Shown: positions 1-12,327, numbered from the stretch's first letter. The stretch: 64,000 nucleotides of DNA from Saccharomycopsis crataegensis (GCF_037102585.1 NW_027043819.1:1240001-1304000), one strand, 5' to 3'. Translations and numbers: made by a program. Notes: generated by a model from the sequence alone, not told the origin.

Positions 1-2
1 CA

Positions 3-1907
3 CTCCGAGTCACAACCGACGCCTCTGGTTTTACTTTAGGCGCCGTGTTGGAACATGTGGCCCCGAATGGAAAAACAGAGGGTGTGGTGGCCTACTTTTC
101 GAAGGGCCTTATCGGGGCTCAACTTAGGTACCCAGTCAGGGAGAAGGAACTTTTAGCCATCATTGAGTCATTGAAGAAGTGGCGTCACTACCTCGTCGCT
201 CCATTTGAAGTGGTAACTGACCATCATTCCCTCACCTACCTCAATTCCGCCAAGAATGAAGGCAATCAAAGATTGCTCAGATGGCAAGATTTCATTGCGG
301 ACTTTAACTTTACGGTGAAATACCGTCCCGGAGTTACCAATAAAGCTGCTGATGCTTTATCGCGAATGAAAATCAATACCATGATTATTGATTCGGTTGG
401 TGAAGACGAATACAAGGCTGATGCTTATTTTTCCGAAGTGTGGAAGGTCCTTGACGGGGAATTAGAGTGTCCGAAAGAACTAAAATCCATTATTCAACGG
501 TATCAGTTTGCTGAGTTGGCAGGACGCCGACAAATCATTTACCAAATGACTCCGATTGACAAACCCCGGCTTTGTGTGCCTGGAGGGAAAACCAGATACC
601 GGTTATTGCAAGGCGTCCACACGGCCGAGGCTGCGCTTCATATGGGTACGACCAAGATGCTATATCAGTTACAGGAGAGTGGGTTCTACTGGCCTAAGAT
701 GCTTAAGACTATTGCCCTGTTTGTCAAGAAGTGTGATATTTGTACGAAGGTAAAACCCACGAATAGACGCCCGGAGGGAATGCTACAAACCCCAACGATT
801 CCTGCCCAGAGATGGTCTAACCTTACTATGGATTTTATAACAGGTTTTACTCCGAGCCGCGGTTGCGATTCAATATTCGTGGTGGTGGATAGACTTACCA
901 AAAGAGCAGTGTTCGTGCCTCATAAGAAAACCGATGATGCTGAAGCGGTTGCTAATTTATTTATGGATTATGTTGTCCGAGACCATGGCCTTCCAATGTC
1001 CATCATTTCTGATCGAGACCCACTCTTCATCAGTCACATGTGGAAGACCCTTACCAAAATGTTAGGTGTTTCCCAGGATCTCTCCACCTCTGGCCACCCC
1101 GAGACAGATGGCCAGACCGAACGACTCAACAGGGTATTGGTTCAATTGATGAGAACGTTGGCTGCTTCTCACGCGACTGAATGGGCTAAGTACTTGGGCA
1201 TGGCACAGTTTGCCTACAACTCTCAGTACCAACTGGCTATTAGAACCACACCGTTTTTTGCTGATTTGGGCTATCATCCAAGATATTGGCAAATCATTCA
1301 TGATATTCCATTGGCCACCGCGATTGGTGATGACTCTATGATTGGGGGGTACGAATTTGTTCATCGGCAAGAAAGGATCTTGGAATCAATTCAAGTACAA
1401 TTAGCCGATACTCAAAAGGAGACAACAGCGAAGGTGAATAGAAAACGCTCCGACGTGGAGTATAAGGAAGGAGAATATGTGTTATTACACCGCCACGCGT
1501 TCAGAACAGCCCGAACTAGCAAGCAAAAGTTCTTACCGCCATTCCAAGGTCCGTATAAAATCGTCAAGGTACTAAATAACACCGCCTTCCAAATCCAAGT
1601 CTCAAGCAGGAAGATAATTACTGCCAATATACAATGGGTGAGGAAATATCACGCTATCCACATGATACTACCAGAAGTGGAAAGCGACCCGTGGTACAAG
1701 GAAAACATATCGGAAATCCAAATGATTGTTGATCTCGAAAAGGACTACGCCCTTGTCATGTACCCAGGGAAGGCAGACCCAGTGCCTGTCCCCGAAACTT
1801 GGATCCGTTTAATTCCTCATGAGAAACGGATTACACTCCTCGACGAGCTTGATGACTTTTTGGCTAACAATAATGATCGAGACGACTCATTCTCCGAGGG
1901 GGGATAA
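3..1907 (+). CDS. gypsy pol, C-terminal part: RNase H, integrase, chromodomain-like tail
   Basis: The reading frame is open from the window edge and ends one base before the LTR; its start is outside. RNase H comes first (TTDASG at the very start, then VTDHHSLTYL). The integrase follows: a zinc-binding region ending in CDICTKVKP, then the catalytic triad in MDFITG, ISDRDP and GHPETDGQTER. That arrangement is typical of Ty3/gypsy integrases. The last 90 or so residues (YALVMYPG then VPETWIRL) resemble a degenerate chromodomain, which in chromoviruses guides target choice; I infer this from general shape only. The tail is acidic. In the cell the products act in virus-like particles (reverse transcription) and in the nucleus (integration). 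Confidence 0.9.
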   Translation, partial: LRVTTDASGFTLGAVLEHVAPNGKTEGVVAYFSKGLIGAQLRYPVREKELLAIIESLKKWRHYLVAPFEVVTDHHSLTYLNSAKNEGNQRLLRWQDFIADFNFTVKYRPGVTNKAADALSRMKINTMIIDSVGEDEYKADAYFSEVWKVLDGELECPKELKSIIQRYQFAELAGRRQIIYQMTPIDKPRLCVPGGKTRYRLLQGVHTAEAALHMGTTKMLYQLQESGFYWPKMLKTIALFVKKCDICTKVKPTNRRPEGMLQTPTIPAQRWSNLTMDFITGFTPSRGCDSIFVVVDRLTKRAVFVPHKKTDDAEAVANLFMDYVVRDHGLPMSIISDRDPLFISHMWKTLTKMLGVSQDLSTSGHPETDGQTERLNRVLVQLMRTLAASHATEWAKYLGMAQFAYNSQYQLAIRTTPFFADLGYHPRYWQIIHDIPLATAIGDDSMIGGYEFVHRQERILESIQVQLADTQKETTAKVNRKRSDVEYKEGEYVLLHRHAFRTARTSKQKFLPPFQGPYKIVKVLNNTAFQIQVSSRKIITANIQWVRKYHAIHMILPEVESDPWYKENISEIQMIVDLEKDYALVMYPGKADPVPVPETWIRLIPHEKRITLLDELDDFLANNNDRDDSFSEGG

Positions 1908-2235
1908 TGTTATATTATTGGATCATGGTTGGGTTGAGTCCTGGTTACCAACGGTATGGTACCATACGAAACCATGATCTGCATTACCTCATCGAGGTAT
2001 CACCTTATGTCCCACCGCTTATCTCTTATCCTTGTCGTATCGCCTTATGTTTAGCCTTTTATTCCCAGAACGGGTCCAGCACCCCATTATTAGTTTCAAT
2101 CATTTTATTTATTTAAGGATTCAACATTCCTCTCATTTTCACCTTTATTTAGTTTAGAAAAGGATCATCTTTGTGATCACCTAATTTGAATCTTCTTGGT
2201 CGAGAACAATCATGCACAAGAAGCAGAGTGTAACA
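1908..2235 (+). repeat. LTR-A (3' LTR), 328 bp
   Basis: It begins TGTTATATTATTGG and ends GTGTAACA, and directly follows the pol stop and purine tract. The same sequence recurs as the solo LTR at 7049-7379 (reverse strand) and as fragments beside tRNA genes. Confidence 0.9.
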
Positions 2236-2239
2236 AAAA

Positions 2240-2570
2240 TGTTACAATCAGTGTGCAAGGGCACACTAGATTCTGGAATCAAGTGGAGATTACAGGCAGT
2301 ATTTTATATCCAAAGAGACTTGACCTTCCTAAACTAAATAAAGGTCTAAACTAAAGGAATGTTGAATCCTTATATAAATAAAATGATTAAAACTAATAAT
2401 GGGGTGTTGGACCCCTTCCCGGAATAAAGGACTAAAAGATAAGGGGTGGAACATAAGGTGATACCTTGATAAGGTAATACCTCGATGAGGTAATGCCGAT
2501 CATGGGTTCCGTATGGTACCATACCGATGGTAACCAGGACACAACCTAACCATGATCCCATAATATAACA
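2240..2570 (-). repeat. LTR-A', 3' LTR of the reverse-strand gypsy copy, 331 bp
   Basis: On the reverse strand it begins TGTTATATTATGGGATC and ends GATTGTAACA. It belongs to a subfamily distinct from the LTR at 1908-2235: the 3' third differs and includes an imperfect palindrome around CACTAGATTCTGG. Confidence 0.9.
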
Positions 2571-5458
2571 TTATCCCCCCTCGGAGAATGAGTCGTCTCG
2601 ATCATTATTACTAGCCATAAAGTCATCAAGTTCGTCGTGAAGTTGTATCCGTTTCTCATAAGGAATTTAAACGAATCCAGGTTTTGGGGAACATGTACTG
2701 GGTCTGCCTTTCCTGGGTATATGACAACGCGTAGTCCTTTTCGAGATCAACAGTCATTTGGGTCTTCGATATGTTTTCCTTTTTAATTCAAACCAACATT
2801 CCGAGCTTTCACTAATCCCGAATGTTGAACTTGATTCAACCATTAGCTGCTCATTTATCTTTTATCATAATTTCATAACATGTTTCTCTCCAATGGTACC
2901 AGTACTCATAAGAATTCTTCAAGGTCTTCCAAGCTTGTGATTGGACAACAACAACAGTGCACATTTGGTCGAAAGAAACCAACAGCGGCCTTGACTAAAA
3001 CTGCTAAGGACCAAATTGTCCGAAGTTATACTATTCCGGAACCAACTGAGATGAGTACGTAGTAAAAGGATAAGGAATCACAAATCATGCTAATTCTTCT
3101 CATCATCGTTAACTTCAGTACTTCCAACCCTGCTTAGACAAGTTCCAAAATCTTTTAAAATCCAAGATCTTTATAACCTAATAACTGTCGGCTCGGTAAG
3201 CTCGGTCAGCTTCCCAACTCTCACATTAATTCAATGGGTAGCTTTATCAATTAATCACTAACTTCTTTCAAAACTTCTAACCTGGACATACAATGCCAAC
3301 GTATCAATTACCATGAATTCCAAATTCTTCTCTTCTTTAGTTTCTTCTCTGGTCTTCTCAAAATTTATTCCAATCCAATTCTCACGAGATGCATAAAAAG
3401 GTCATTTCATTGCGGAGTAGTTAAGACTCATCGACGTTCCCAGTGAATAGGGTTAGCATACCTTTAGTTCAAGATAAGCTCAGGAATTAGCAGTTATGAC
3501 GGAGCTTCCTAGCTCTAATCACTCTTAGTCATTGTAAGAAGTAAGTCACTTGAACTAATATGATCGATGGATGATGTCGGGAATTCTCTCCAGTGACCTC
3601 TTCCAGTCCGTACTCGGTCAATCCATCGTCCTGCTAGTTATTCCATTAACTCGCTTTCTCCTAACGATACAGTTCACAATCAATATTTTCGTAACGTCAA
3701 TGATCAAATACATTTTTTGGCTTCTCTAAGTGATTCAATAGTGTGATGTATCTAATCAAGTACCTTGTTCATTTCATTAGGACATTGTTCATTTCATTAG
3801 TGCATTTACCGCATCTGGTTAACACTTCTCAGCCTTCAATTCTTTAATTTTCAAAACTGGATATATCATCAAAACCCTTATCCTGTCAATTGACAACGAT
3901 AGAGCTTCTTGGCTCAACCTTATCCCTTTCAGTCGAAATGTTCAAAAGCATGCCCTAGTTCATACTCTTCTGGCCTTATTCACTCCAATGCGATTCCACG
4001 ATATATTACATCGCTCACGCACAATCCCTGTTCGACCTTAGGGTTGTATACCTCTTATACAACTTTGACAACGATTATGACACTGCCTTAATCCTGTTAC
4101 CAATATCAGCTTCTTGTCACTTTATACGCGATCCTCGCTTAACCCCGGAGCTATTCCAATTACCCCTTTGGAATTATTAGCATTCCGATTCGATACCAGC
4201 TATCCTTTTTTTTTCACCGTAACATGGTAATCAAATAGGACTCTTCATTCTTCGGTTTGGAGATTCCAAGCAACCCGAGTAATGACTCTCCATGGTCGAG
4301 CTCTATTTCGATTATCGAAATACCCATGACCCAAGGGAGGTTGCCAACCAAGCCGGAAACGATAATTTACATAGCTTTCTCCTAATCTGTTCTCGCGAAT
4401 AGTTGACACTGATACATCCTTCTGTGGTTTGCATTGTTCACACAACTTGTGGACTTACCCTTATCAACCGCAGATTAACTCTTCCCTGTAAACTCTGTGT
4501 TGAAAGTTCCAATGCTCCAATGTGTCAAGGTAATGTTGTACTGTGGCCTTTCGAAGTAACGAAACCGTTGTTTTATTACTATCATTGTCACCCCACAGAA
4601 CCAATGATCTCCGTTACCGCACAAATAACAAGAACACTGGAGACCAACTTATCAGACGAGTATCCCCACAGGAAGGCTTTAATCACTCGTTTAATTTCCA
4701 CGGATGCATCAATCTCAATCAATTGTTCGTAACAACATTTAGTAAGACTGTCGATATGACAGAACCTTCCTTTGCAACATGAACAACACAATTTATTAAA
4801 CGTCTCTAGCTTCGGCACCAGTTGCCTTGGTCATCGTAAAAGTTTCCTTTCTCCAATCTTCCATACATCTGTAAGGATCATTCCTTCGATCCAAAATCAA
4901 ATAGCGACTTTCCACGTCATCGCTTCGTATCACCTTTTAGTGACTACTATAATTTCAACTCAACAATCTCTAAGCGATGCTATTATCTCATCGCTCCATA
5001 GTTACCAGCTTTCCGTAACCGATACAACTTTGGGACTTCTATCTCCCAATTCCGTTGTCACCCATATATTAATTCCGTTCCAGCACTAGAATACCGGAAT
5101 TAGCAAATAATGACTATACCACCAAACAAACCAATCTTCGGCGTAAGGATTCTAAGATCGTAACCTTTTCTAACTATTTGGTTCTTGACCTAGGCTCCTC
5201 AATAATCACCAATATTTTATAGGAGAGGAATAAAATCCTTCCCAAACATAACTAGTCGGCTCTTGATCCTGACTCAGAAATGTGGCTTAACAATAAGCAA
5301 AAAAAAAAAAATAAACAATATAAACAAAACAACACGTCGTCGTCTTGTGGGAGTGGTTAGTGGCTATTTGTTCCGATCTCAACCACTCCATAAGCAGGGT
5401 CATTTTGACACCTATAACGTGATCCTAATCGATCATAAAACCAAACACTCGTTTTCCT

Positions 5459-5890
5459 CAACGGTGTGAAATACGCAGGGCCACCGTGGCCCTGAGGTAA
5501 CAAAATCCAGTCACGAAGGAGGCAGACAATGGTTCTCTTTTTGCCCGTTAAAATACACAAGGCCACCAAAGTTCCTCATGTGACAAGTCAAAAACAAAAG
5601 TTACAACGTTCTCGTATAACGATGTAATGTAGCAGGGCATCCACAGCACCTGGGGTGACAACCGTCACAAAACAAAGATAGTTACGTCGTTCTCTTATAA
5701 CGACGTAAAACAGACAGGGCTTCCAAAGCGCCTGGGGTGACAGCAGTCACAAACAAAAATAATTTCATCGTTCTCTTATAACGAAGTAAAACAGACAGGG
5801 CTTCCACAGCACCTGTGGTGACAACAGTCACAAACAAAAATAATTTCATCGTTCATTTATAACGATGTAAAGCAGTCAGGGAATTCGCGT
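5459..5890. repeat. 81-bp tandem repeat, about five units
   Basis: Units begin with CAGGGC at about 5633, 5715, 5796 and 5877, giving periods of 82, 81 and 81 bp. More diverged units start near 5475 and 5548. Each unit contains a GTGACAACAGTCAC-type inverted repeat and a CGTTCTCTTATAACG-type inverted repeat. The array lies in the half of the decayed gypsy copy nearer its 5' LTR. It has no reading frame and I know no function for it. Confidence 0.75.
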
Positions 5891-6713
5891 CACCTGGCGT
5901 GGCGTTAAATCTTCAACACAATCAAGACAAACACATATGACGTCTTTTCTGACGAAGTAACCAAGACAGAGTCCTGCAGGTATATGAGGTAACTGTAATC
6001 ATTTCGCATTATCGCATCCGACCTAGCGAAGTAAGATAGTCATGGTCGGAAAGATACTTCATATAACACAACGGTGGGTACATCCATTATGCCGTGGTGA
6101 GAAAAGGGTGAGTGACAAATTGTTCAACTCAGTTGCACTGAGATGACACGTAGCTTCGCTTCCATGACTTTCGCTAGCATAATGCAGCCAAGCTTAAGCT
6201 TGATCTCTTCGAAACCGTACCCCCGTCTTCTCCAGGAACAGCATTATACACCAATGCCACTGCAACCGTGCGCCAGTCTCTGGTTTGGTATTGTCAGCTC
6301 CTGAACCTTATGACGGATTCCAGCGCATCACTTTCACGACACCTTGGACATTCCGAACATGATGGCCCACTCAAGGGTTCTCCTAGTTCGCTCTTCAGGT
6401 CGTTTCATAAATAAACCTTATTATTTCTGACCATTCACAGAACGACTATTCTCGGAAGAGTATTGCTTTGTCCCGTTTAGCATGTTTATGCAACATTGAT
6501 AGTTCGTAAAACTTCCATTATTCGGTCGAGTAAGCAACTAACCCCACGGTGAAACGTAGCAATCACTCCATGTCAACTTGTGATAGCACACGTCGACTTC
6601 AATAATTCACCGGAAGCTCTTCTGCCATACTCCACTTAAGATCCCGAGTTAACCAACTAGGCTTCGCGGGGCACCAAGAATGAGGTGTCCTTAAACCTAG
6701 TGGTGCTACCAAA

Positions 6714-7044
6714 TGTTACAATCAGTGTGCAAGGGCACACTAGATTCTGGAATCAAGTGGAGATTACAGGCAGTATTTTATATCCAAAGAGACTTGTCCT
6801 TCCTCAACTAAATAAAGGTCTAAACTAAAGGAATGTTGAATCCTTATATAAATAAAATGATTAAAACTAATAATGGGGTGTTGGACCCCTTCCCGGAATA
6901 AAGGACTAAAAGATAAGGGGTGGAACATAAGGTGATACCTTGATAAGGTAATACCTCGATGAGGTAATGCCGATCATGGGTTCCGTATGGTACCATACCG
7001 ATGGTAACCAGGACACAACCTAACCATGATCCCATAATATAACA
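6714..7044 (-). repeat. LTR-A', 5' LTR of the reverse-strand gypsy copy, 331 bp
   Basis: It is almost identical by eye to 2240-2570. The primer-binding site abuts it at 6697-6712, reading TGGTAGCACCACTAGG on the reverse strand. Its complement ends GGTGCTACCA, as expected for the 3' end of an initiator methionine tRNA. Confidence 0.9.
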
Positions 7045-7048
7045 TCTT

Positions 7049-7379
7049 TGTTACACTCTGCTTCTTGTCGATGATTGTTCTCGACCAAGAAGATTCAAAT
7101 TAGGTGATCACAAAGATGATCCCTTTTTCTAAACTAAATAAAGGTGAAAATAAGAGGAATGTTGAATCCTTAAATAAATAAAATGATTGAAACTAATAAT
7201 GGGGTGTTGGACCCGTTCTCGGAATAAAAGACTAAAACATAAGGAGGTACGACAAGGATAAGAGATAAGCTGTGGGACATAAGGTAATACCTTGATGAGG
7301 TAATGCAGATCATGGTTTCGTATGGTACCATACCGTTGGTAACCAGGACTCAACCCAACCATGATCCAATAATATAACA
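7049..7379 (-). repeat. LTR-A solo, reverse strand, 331 bp
   Basis: A complete single LTR of the type at 1908-2235, with no internal region attached. The flanks ATCTT and TTCTT match in four of five bases and may be a worn target duplication. It sits between two other gypsy LTRs (6714-7044 and 7384-7587), so three LTRs follow each other within about 870 bp. Confidence 0.85.
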
Positions 7380-7383
7380 TTCT

Positions 7384-7587
7384 TGTTATATTACGATGCG
7401 ACTAGACTAGATGTAGTTAGTCACGGGTTAGGATTGATTTAGTATTACTCTCTGAAGAACCAGAGATCATATATATTGAAAACTTTTCATAATCGACGAC
7501 TATAATTATATACTAATGGTTATGAGCTTATGGTTATGAGCACGTGTATCATTGCCTATAACCAATAGCTCAAACCATACTACAACA
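7384..7587 (-). repeat. LTR-C, 3' LTR, 204 bp
   Basis: It matches 12123-12327 apart from one missing base. It abuts the solo LTR-A at 7049-7379. Confidence 0.9.
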
Positions 7588-7597
7588 ATTCCCCCCG

Positions 7598-10500
7598 TCA
7601 AGATCTTCTATTCAAACTTTGAAAGGAACGACCCAACAACGGTTTTCTACTGATAGGAATACTAGAAGAACCATAGAAGTCCTTAATGGTCTCATAGAGG
7701 TTCTTCTGTAAACCCAGTGGAACACTATCCACAAAAACATCAACCGGGACAGTAAAACAATGACCAGGACGAGCCATCCGAAAGGTAACATCAAAAGACC
7801 TAGTGTCAGGATCATATCCTAAAATACCATTAACCTCAGAAGCTCTAGCTTTAAATTCATTAACAGTCCGGGGAAGATCAATAAAAGCAGCTTCAGGCAC
7901 CGAATAAGGACGTAAAAACCTCGCATTAATCACCCTTGATTTAAGGTTTAATATCGGTAAATCAATTTCAAAACTATTCTTGTTAATAACCTTGACTACT
8001 TTAAAAGGGCCAAAATACACATCAGTCACTTTTTTGTATCGAGTACTATTCGTGTACGCTTCGCGATGCACAAGCACGTACTGACCAACTGTATAATCAT
8101 CAAAGCTTGCTCCTGCATTGGCACTTATATTCATCCGGTGCTGATACAGGGATAATTGTTCTGAAACGGCCCAATGAATTGCCCTCAATCTCTTCCCCCA
8201 CTCACTAATCAGGTGATGAGCAATATCAACAACTTGAGGTTCAGACAATTGAAGCAACGGTTGGCGACCAAAAACCGCTTGGAAAGGCGAAATACCGGTA
8301 GCCGAATGAATAGATGAATTGATAGCAGTCTGAGCCACAGCCAAATAACTCAACCAATCACCTTTATTTTCAGAAACAAAAGTACGAAGGAGCTGTACTA
8401 CCTTCTTGTTAGCGGCTTCTGCCACACCATTTCCACGAGGGTTGTTAGCAGCCGTGAGATGATACTTAAATCCCATAATCTTCGAAATATCCTTGGCAAT
8501 GCTATTAGCCCAACGAATATCACGATCAGAACGAATAAAACACGGAATACCATAATACGCAAATACATTATGGAACAACACCTTAGCAACACCCATTGTA
8601 TCAATCTGCTTGTTGCATCCAATAAAAATAGAAAATTTCGAAAAATCATCAACAACGGTAAGGATAGCATCACATCCTCCACATTCCGGCAATCCAGTAA
8701 TCATATCAATCAGAATTCTTTGGAAAGTGAATCCTGGAGGATCAACAGCCATAATAGGATGGGAATGGTGTTGGCGTATTTTTGTTCTCAAACAAGTATC
8801 ACATCCACCAACTACTGCAGTGACAATCTTCATAAGATTTCGCACATAAAACTTAGAAGATAGCCCGAGGTATAATTGAGTTATCCCGGCATGCATTCTG
8901 CCATGCTCATACTCAATTAATCTACGGGCCCGCAGCGCCCCAACGACCCGGCGCCACGGAGATTGATTGGTACGTCCAAACAATTTACCATCAATCAATT
9001 TAAAATTCTTCAAAATACCCTGACTCACATCAAGTCTATCACCATTAACATCTTCTTCATCAATTCTCGTTTCTGCGACATCGCTGGCATTATCACTTGC
9101 TTTATTATCCTTGTCCTCAATTAACCTTAAACTGTTACTAATCTCCGCAAAATACTCATCCGATTCAATCGAAGCCTTGATTTCTGCTTCAGTTAAATTA
9201 ACTGCAGGGATTACCGATTCCAAAGCCCCCACATAACGAGAGAGGTAATCAGCTAACTCATTTGTTGTACCCTTGACATATTCTAACACAATATCAAACT
9301 CAGCGAGTTTAGTAATCCATCTTTTAACCCTGTCATTTTCAGCTTCCTTATTTCCTTTAAGCAACACAGACAAGGATTGGTGATCAGTCTTTACCACAAT
9401 TCTATGACCAAATATCAAATGGGCCGTCTTGTCTAATAAGTAGACAACGGCTAAAAGTTCTTTATCTCTAATTGGATAATTCTTTTCGTGGATTGAAAGG
9501 CTCCGCAGGTAATAACCAACAATTTGCAGCTCATCGGACCCAGGGATTAACTGTTTCAATACCCCCCCAATTGCAATTCCTGAAGCATCAGACTCAATTA
9601 CAAATACAGTAGCGGGATCAGTCGAAAGTGGAACACTTAGTACCTTGGTTTCCAACAAGGCTTGCTTCAAAGAAGCGAACCTTTTGGAGACAAATTGGTA
9701 AAGTTCAACCACTAAGTCCGAATAGCTGGCAACGAAATGACGGAAATAATTCGTGAATCCAAGAGTTTTCTGCAACTTCTTGGCATTCACAGGGGTCTTC
9801 AATTTCCGAATTACTTCCCTAGTATCATCAGGGATTTCAACTCCATCCGGACCAATTTCCCAACCAAGAAAGCGAACCTTAGAGCTCATAAAACTGCATT
9901 TCAGCCTTTTCAAAAACAACTTGTTCTCCCGACACACATCAAAAAACTGCTTGAGCAAACCCAAATGCTCTTCCCTGTTTGGCGACGCCAAGAGAACATC
10001 ATCAACATAATTACGGGCAGTTGAAAGGTGTGATATTTTCTTGGCTAAGTATGATTGTAGGTGTGAAGGGGCTGATGTGAGTTTGAAGGGCTCAAGTACG
10101 AGTACTTGAGCCCTTCAAACTCAAAAGCCGTGAATCTACTAGAATTCTCATCGAGGGTAAGTTGATGAAAGCCTTCCGTTAAATCCACGGTTGAGAACAC
10201 CTTATTGGCCAGAAAGATCTGGATCAATTCATCGTAACTGGGAAGGTTCTGATTAAACCTTTTCAATAAAAGGTTGATTTGACGAAAATCAATAACCAAA
10301 CGAATCTCCCCAGTCTTCTTCTTGACAACTAGAAAAGGTGAAGAATAAGGCGAGTTAGAGGGTTGAATAAGTTTAGAATCAACCATACGCCTAATATGAT
10401 TTCTAACCTCATGCAAAAGAGCAATCTTAACCTTCGGAATATACGGGGTCGTTGGAACTTCTTCCGACATCGGTTCAAGCCTGATATTATCTGCCCCCCG

Positions 10501-12030
10501 AGACTCAACAACTTGATTAATCCCAAGCTTCTCCGCAAAAATATCCGCATAATCAAACAACAATTTCTCTAATCTAGGATCGTCTATCTCAACAGGATCC
10601 AGGCTAAGAGCAGCCATAGCACTAATACTTTCAATGGATTTCTCATCCAAATCGTCCACCCCCACATCTCCCACAGTAAGATTAGCAAAATCAATAAGAT
10701 GGGCATATTCTCTAATGAATGGAAGCCCCACAATAACAGTAGGTGAAACAATCGGGTGCACATAACAACGGATCTTCACAACAGTATGGTTAAATGTAAC
10801 AGGGATAATCACATACCTGTCTACCGCATCATACTGATTAGTTGCAGTCTTGATTGTTCTTGGGCTAATCCTAGTAAGATCGGCACTATCATAACCGAGC
10901 TTAGGCAAAATCGACGGATTCACAAAACTGTAACTCGCCCCAGAGTCAATAAGAGCTTTGGTAACAAACCCAGCAGGTCCCATAGTAACAGGAACCTTGA
11001 AAGCAACAACATCCTCATATGGAACTGCGTGGTCCTCCTCTTGGACGCAATCCATAAGGTGAGCCAAACGAGCACCAGACCCACCACCACCACGGCGAGG
11101 GCAGTCCATGCTCTGATGTCCGTGTCCTTTACACTGGAAACAATTTCCAAGAATAAGCAACAGCCTCACCTCCTCCTGGGTGAGATTAAATTTCTTGCAG
11201 AGGGCGGCAATCTTACCACTAGACTTGCGAGGATATGAGTTTCCCCGAGAACTTGGTACTGATTGCAAAACATCCAATTCCATTGGCATCGGACCACCTC
11301 TATCCATAGGCGAAAACGTAGACGGCATAGGGATAGTCAGAGTATGGATGGTTCTTTCAGTAAGATCATTAATACTAAGTGCATGAGAAATCACATCATC
11401 TAATTTCTCATAAATGCGTCCTGCATCTGCAATGTGCTTCTGCAAACGCGGGTCCAAGGAATCGATAAAACGATTAATTTTTGAACGTTCTGACCAATCT
11501 GGAATGTACACAACATTCGCTTGAAACTCAGCAACGTGGGACAGAAGCGCTTTTCCTTTTTGCGCAATTGTCCACAATGTTCTTTCCAAAATGTCAACCA
11601 TATCAACTCTAGAAAAGTGCGCAAGCACTTGAGCCTTAAAGGCTCTATAAGAGATATCTGACGGCAAGGAGTCTGAAAAAGAAGAAAAACTTCTAAAAGT
11701 ATCTTGAGCCACGTTTCTCACGATAAAACTCATCTTATACTTGTCATTCCAATTAAGTGGCATCTGGTGTTCTGCATACTGGAAGAAGTCATGCAATGCC
11801 ATGGGAGTGCGGGCAAGCATCCCTGTACTAAACGGCTTTCCGTTAAACTTGACCTCCATAGGGTCTAACACGCGACCGGCCTTCTCTTTACCGTGAAGCA
11901 TTTCAACGAGCTCCATGAGCAACAGACGATTAGAATCGTCCAACGGTCCACCCGGCATACTCATCTCGTTTTCTTCGCCTGAATAATTATCTTCTTCGTC
12001 TGAGCTAGGGCTTAAACCAAATACAGTCAT
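7598..12030 (-). pseudogene. gypsy family C gag-pol coding region
   Basis: The order in coding direction is as follows. Gag holds a single zinc knuckle, CFQCKGHGHQSMDC. The aspartic protease carries ALIDSGASYSF. Reverse transcriptase begins with IRLVIDFRQIN and VFSTVDLTEGFHQ. RNase H carries VIESDASG and VKTDHQSLSVLL. The integrase zinc site ends in CDTCLRTK, and its triad lies in LIDMITG, IRSDRD and NPRGNGVAEA, so the usual Q of the last motif is not conserved. Gag and pol appear to form one continuous coding unit, as in several fungal gypsy elements. The region spans more than one frame with about one or two breaks, so I treat it as a fossil. Confidence 0.88.
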
Positions 12031-12122
12031 ACACTAGGATAACCAAGCTATGCTATTAAACGACAACAGAAGTTTATAATCAGTGGAGTCTGTAAAACTA
12101 AAAACCTAGTGGTGCTACCAAT

Positions 12123-12327
12123 TGTTATATTACGATGCGACTAGACTAGATGTAGTTAGTCACGGGTTAGGATTGATTTAGTAATTACTCTCTGAAGAAC
12201 CAGAGATCATATATATTGAAAACTTTTCATAATCGACGACTATAATTATATACTAATGGTTATGAGCTTATGGTTATGAGCACGTGTATCATTGCCTATA
12301 ACCAATAGCTCAAACCATACTACAACA
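12123..12327 (-). repeat. LTR-C, 5' LTR, 205 bp
   Basis: The 5' LTR of the family C element. Its outer edge stands 11 bp from tRNA-Ile. Confidence 0.9.

Larger units (their letters stand above)
1..2235 (+). mobile_element. Ty3/gypsy element, family A, 3' part (runs off the window)
   Basis: This is the 3' part of a Ty3/gypsy LTR retrotransposon. It holds the end of pol (RNase H and integrase), a purine-rich tract just before position 1908, and the 3' LTR. The 5' half lies outside the window. The visible part looks whole, with one open frame from the window edge to the LTR. Only AAAA separates it from a second LTR of the same family in the opposite orientation. Confidence 0.9.
2240..7044 (-). 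mobile_element. Ty3/gypsy element, family A, decayed reverse-strand copy
   Basis: Two LTRs (2240-2570 and 6714-7044) bound about 4.1 kb. Just inside the left LTR, the reverse strand is recognisably related to the end of pol seen at 1730-1907. Just inside the right LTR is the primer-binding site, TGGTAGCACCACTAGG on the reverse strand. The interior has no long reading frame on either strand and is broken many times over, so this is an old fossil. The LTRs are far better preserved than the interior; either part of the interior was never coding, or the LTRs have been homogenised with other copies. Positions 5459-5890 hold an 81-bp tandem repeat. I see no clear target duplication. Confidence 0.75.
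7384..12327 (-). mobile_element. Ty3/gypsy element, family C, nearly complete
   Basis: Short LTRs (204 and 205 bp) bound a gag-pol region read on the reverse strand. They begin TGTTGTAGTATGG in element orientation and end TAATATAACA. The primer-binding site TGGTAGCACCACTAGG starts two bases inside the 5' LTR, the same priming tRNA as family A. The LTRs differ by about one base by eye, so the insertion is recent, yet the coding region has roughly one or two breaks. No clean target duplication is visible. The 5' LTR ends 11 bp from the 5' end of tRNA-Ile, the position expected for Ty3-like integration at a Pol III start site. Confidence 0.9.

Noticed and set aside
2571-6713. Small reading frames of 60-110 codons in the decayed gypsy interior as host genes
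   Set aside because: They overlap on both strands, lack recognisable domains and lie between the LTRs of one element.
2571-6713. Repeat-induced point mutation as the cause of decay
   Set aside because: There is no obvious excess of C-to-T change; the region is not more AT-rich than the LTRs. RIP is also not expected in budding yeasts.
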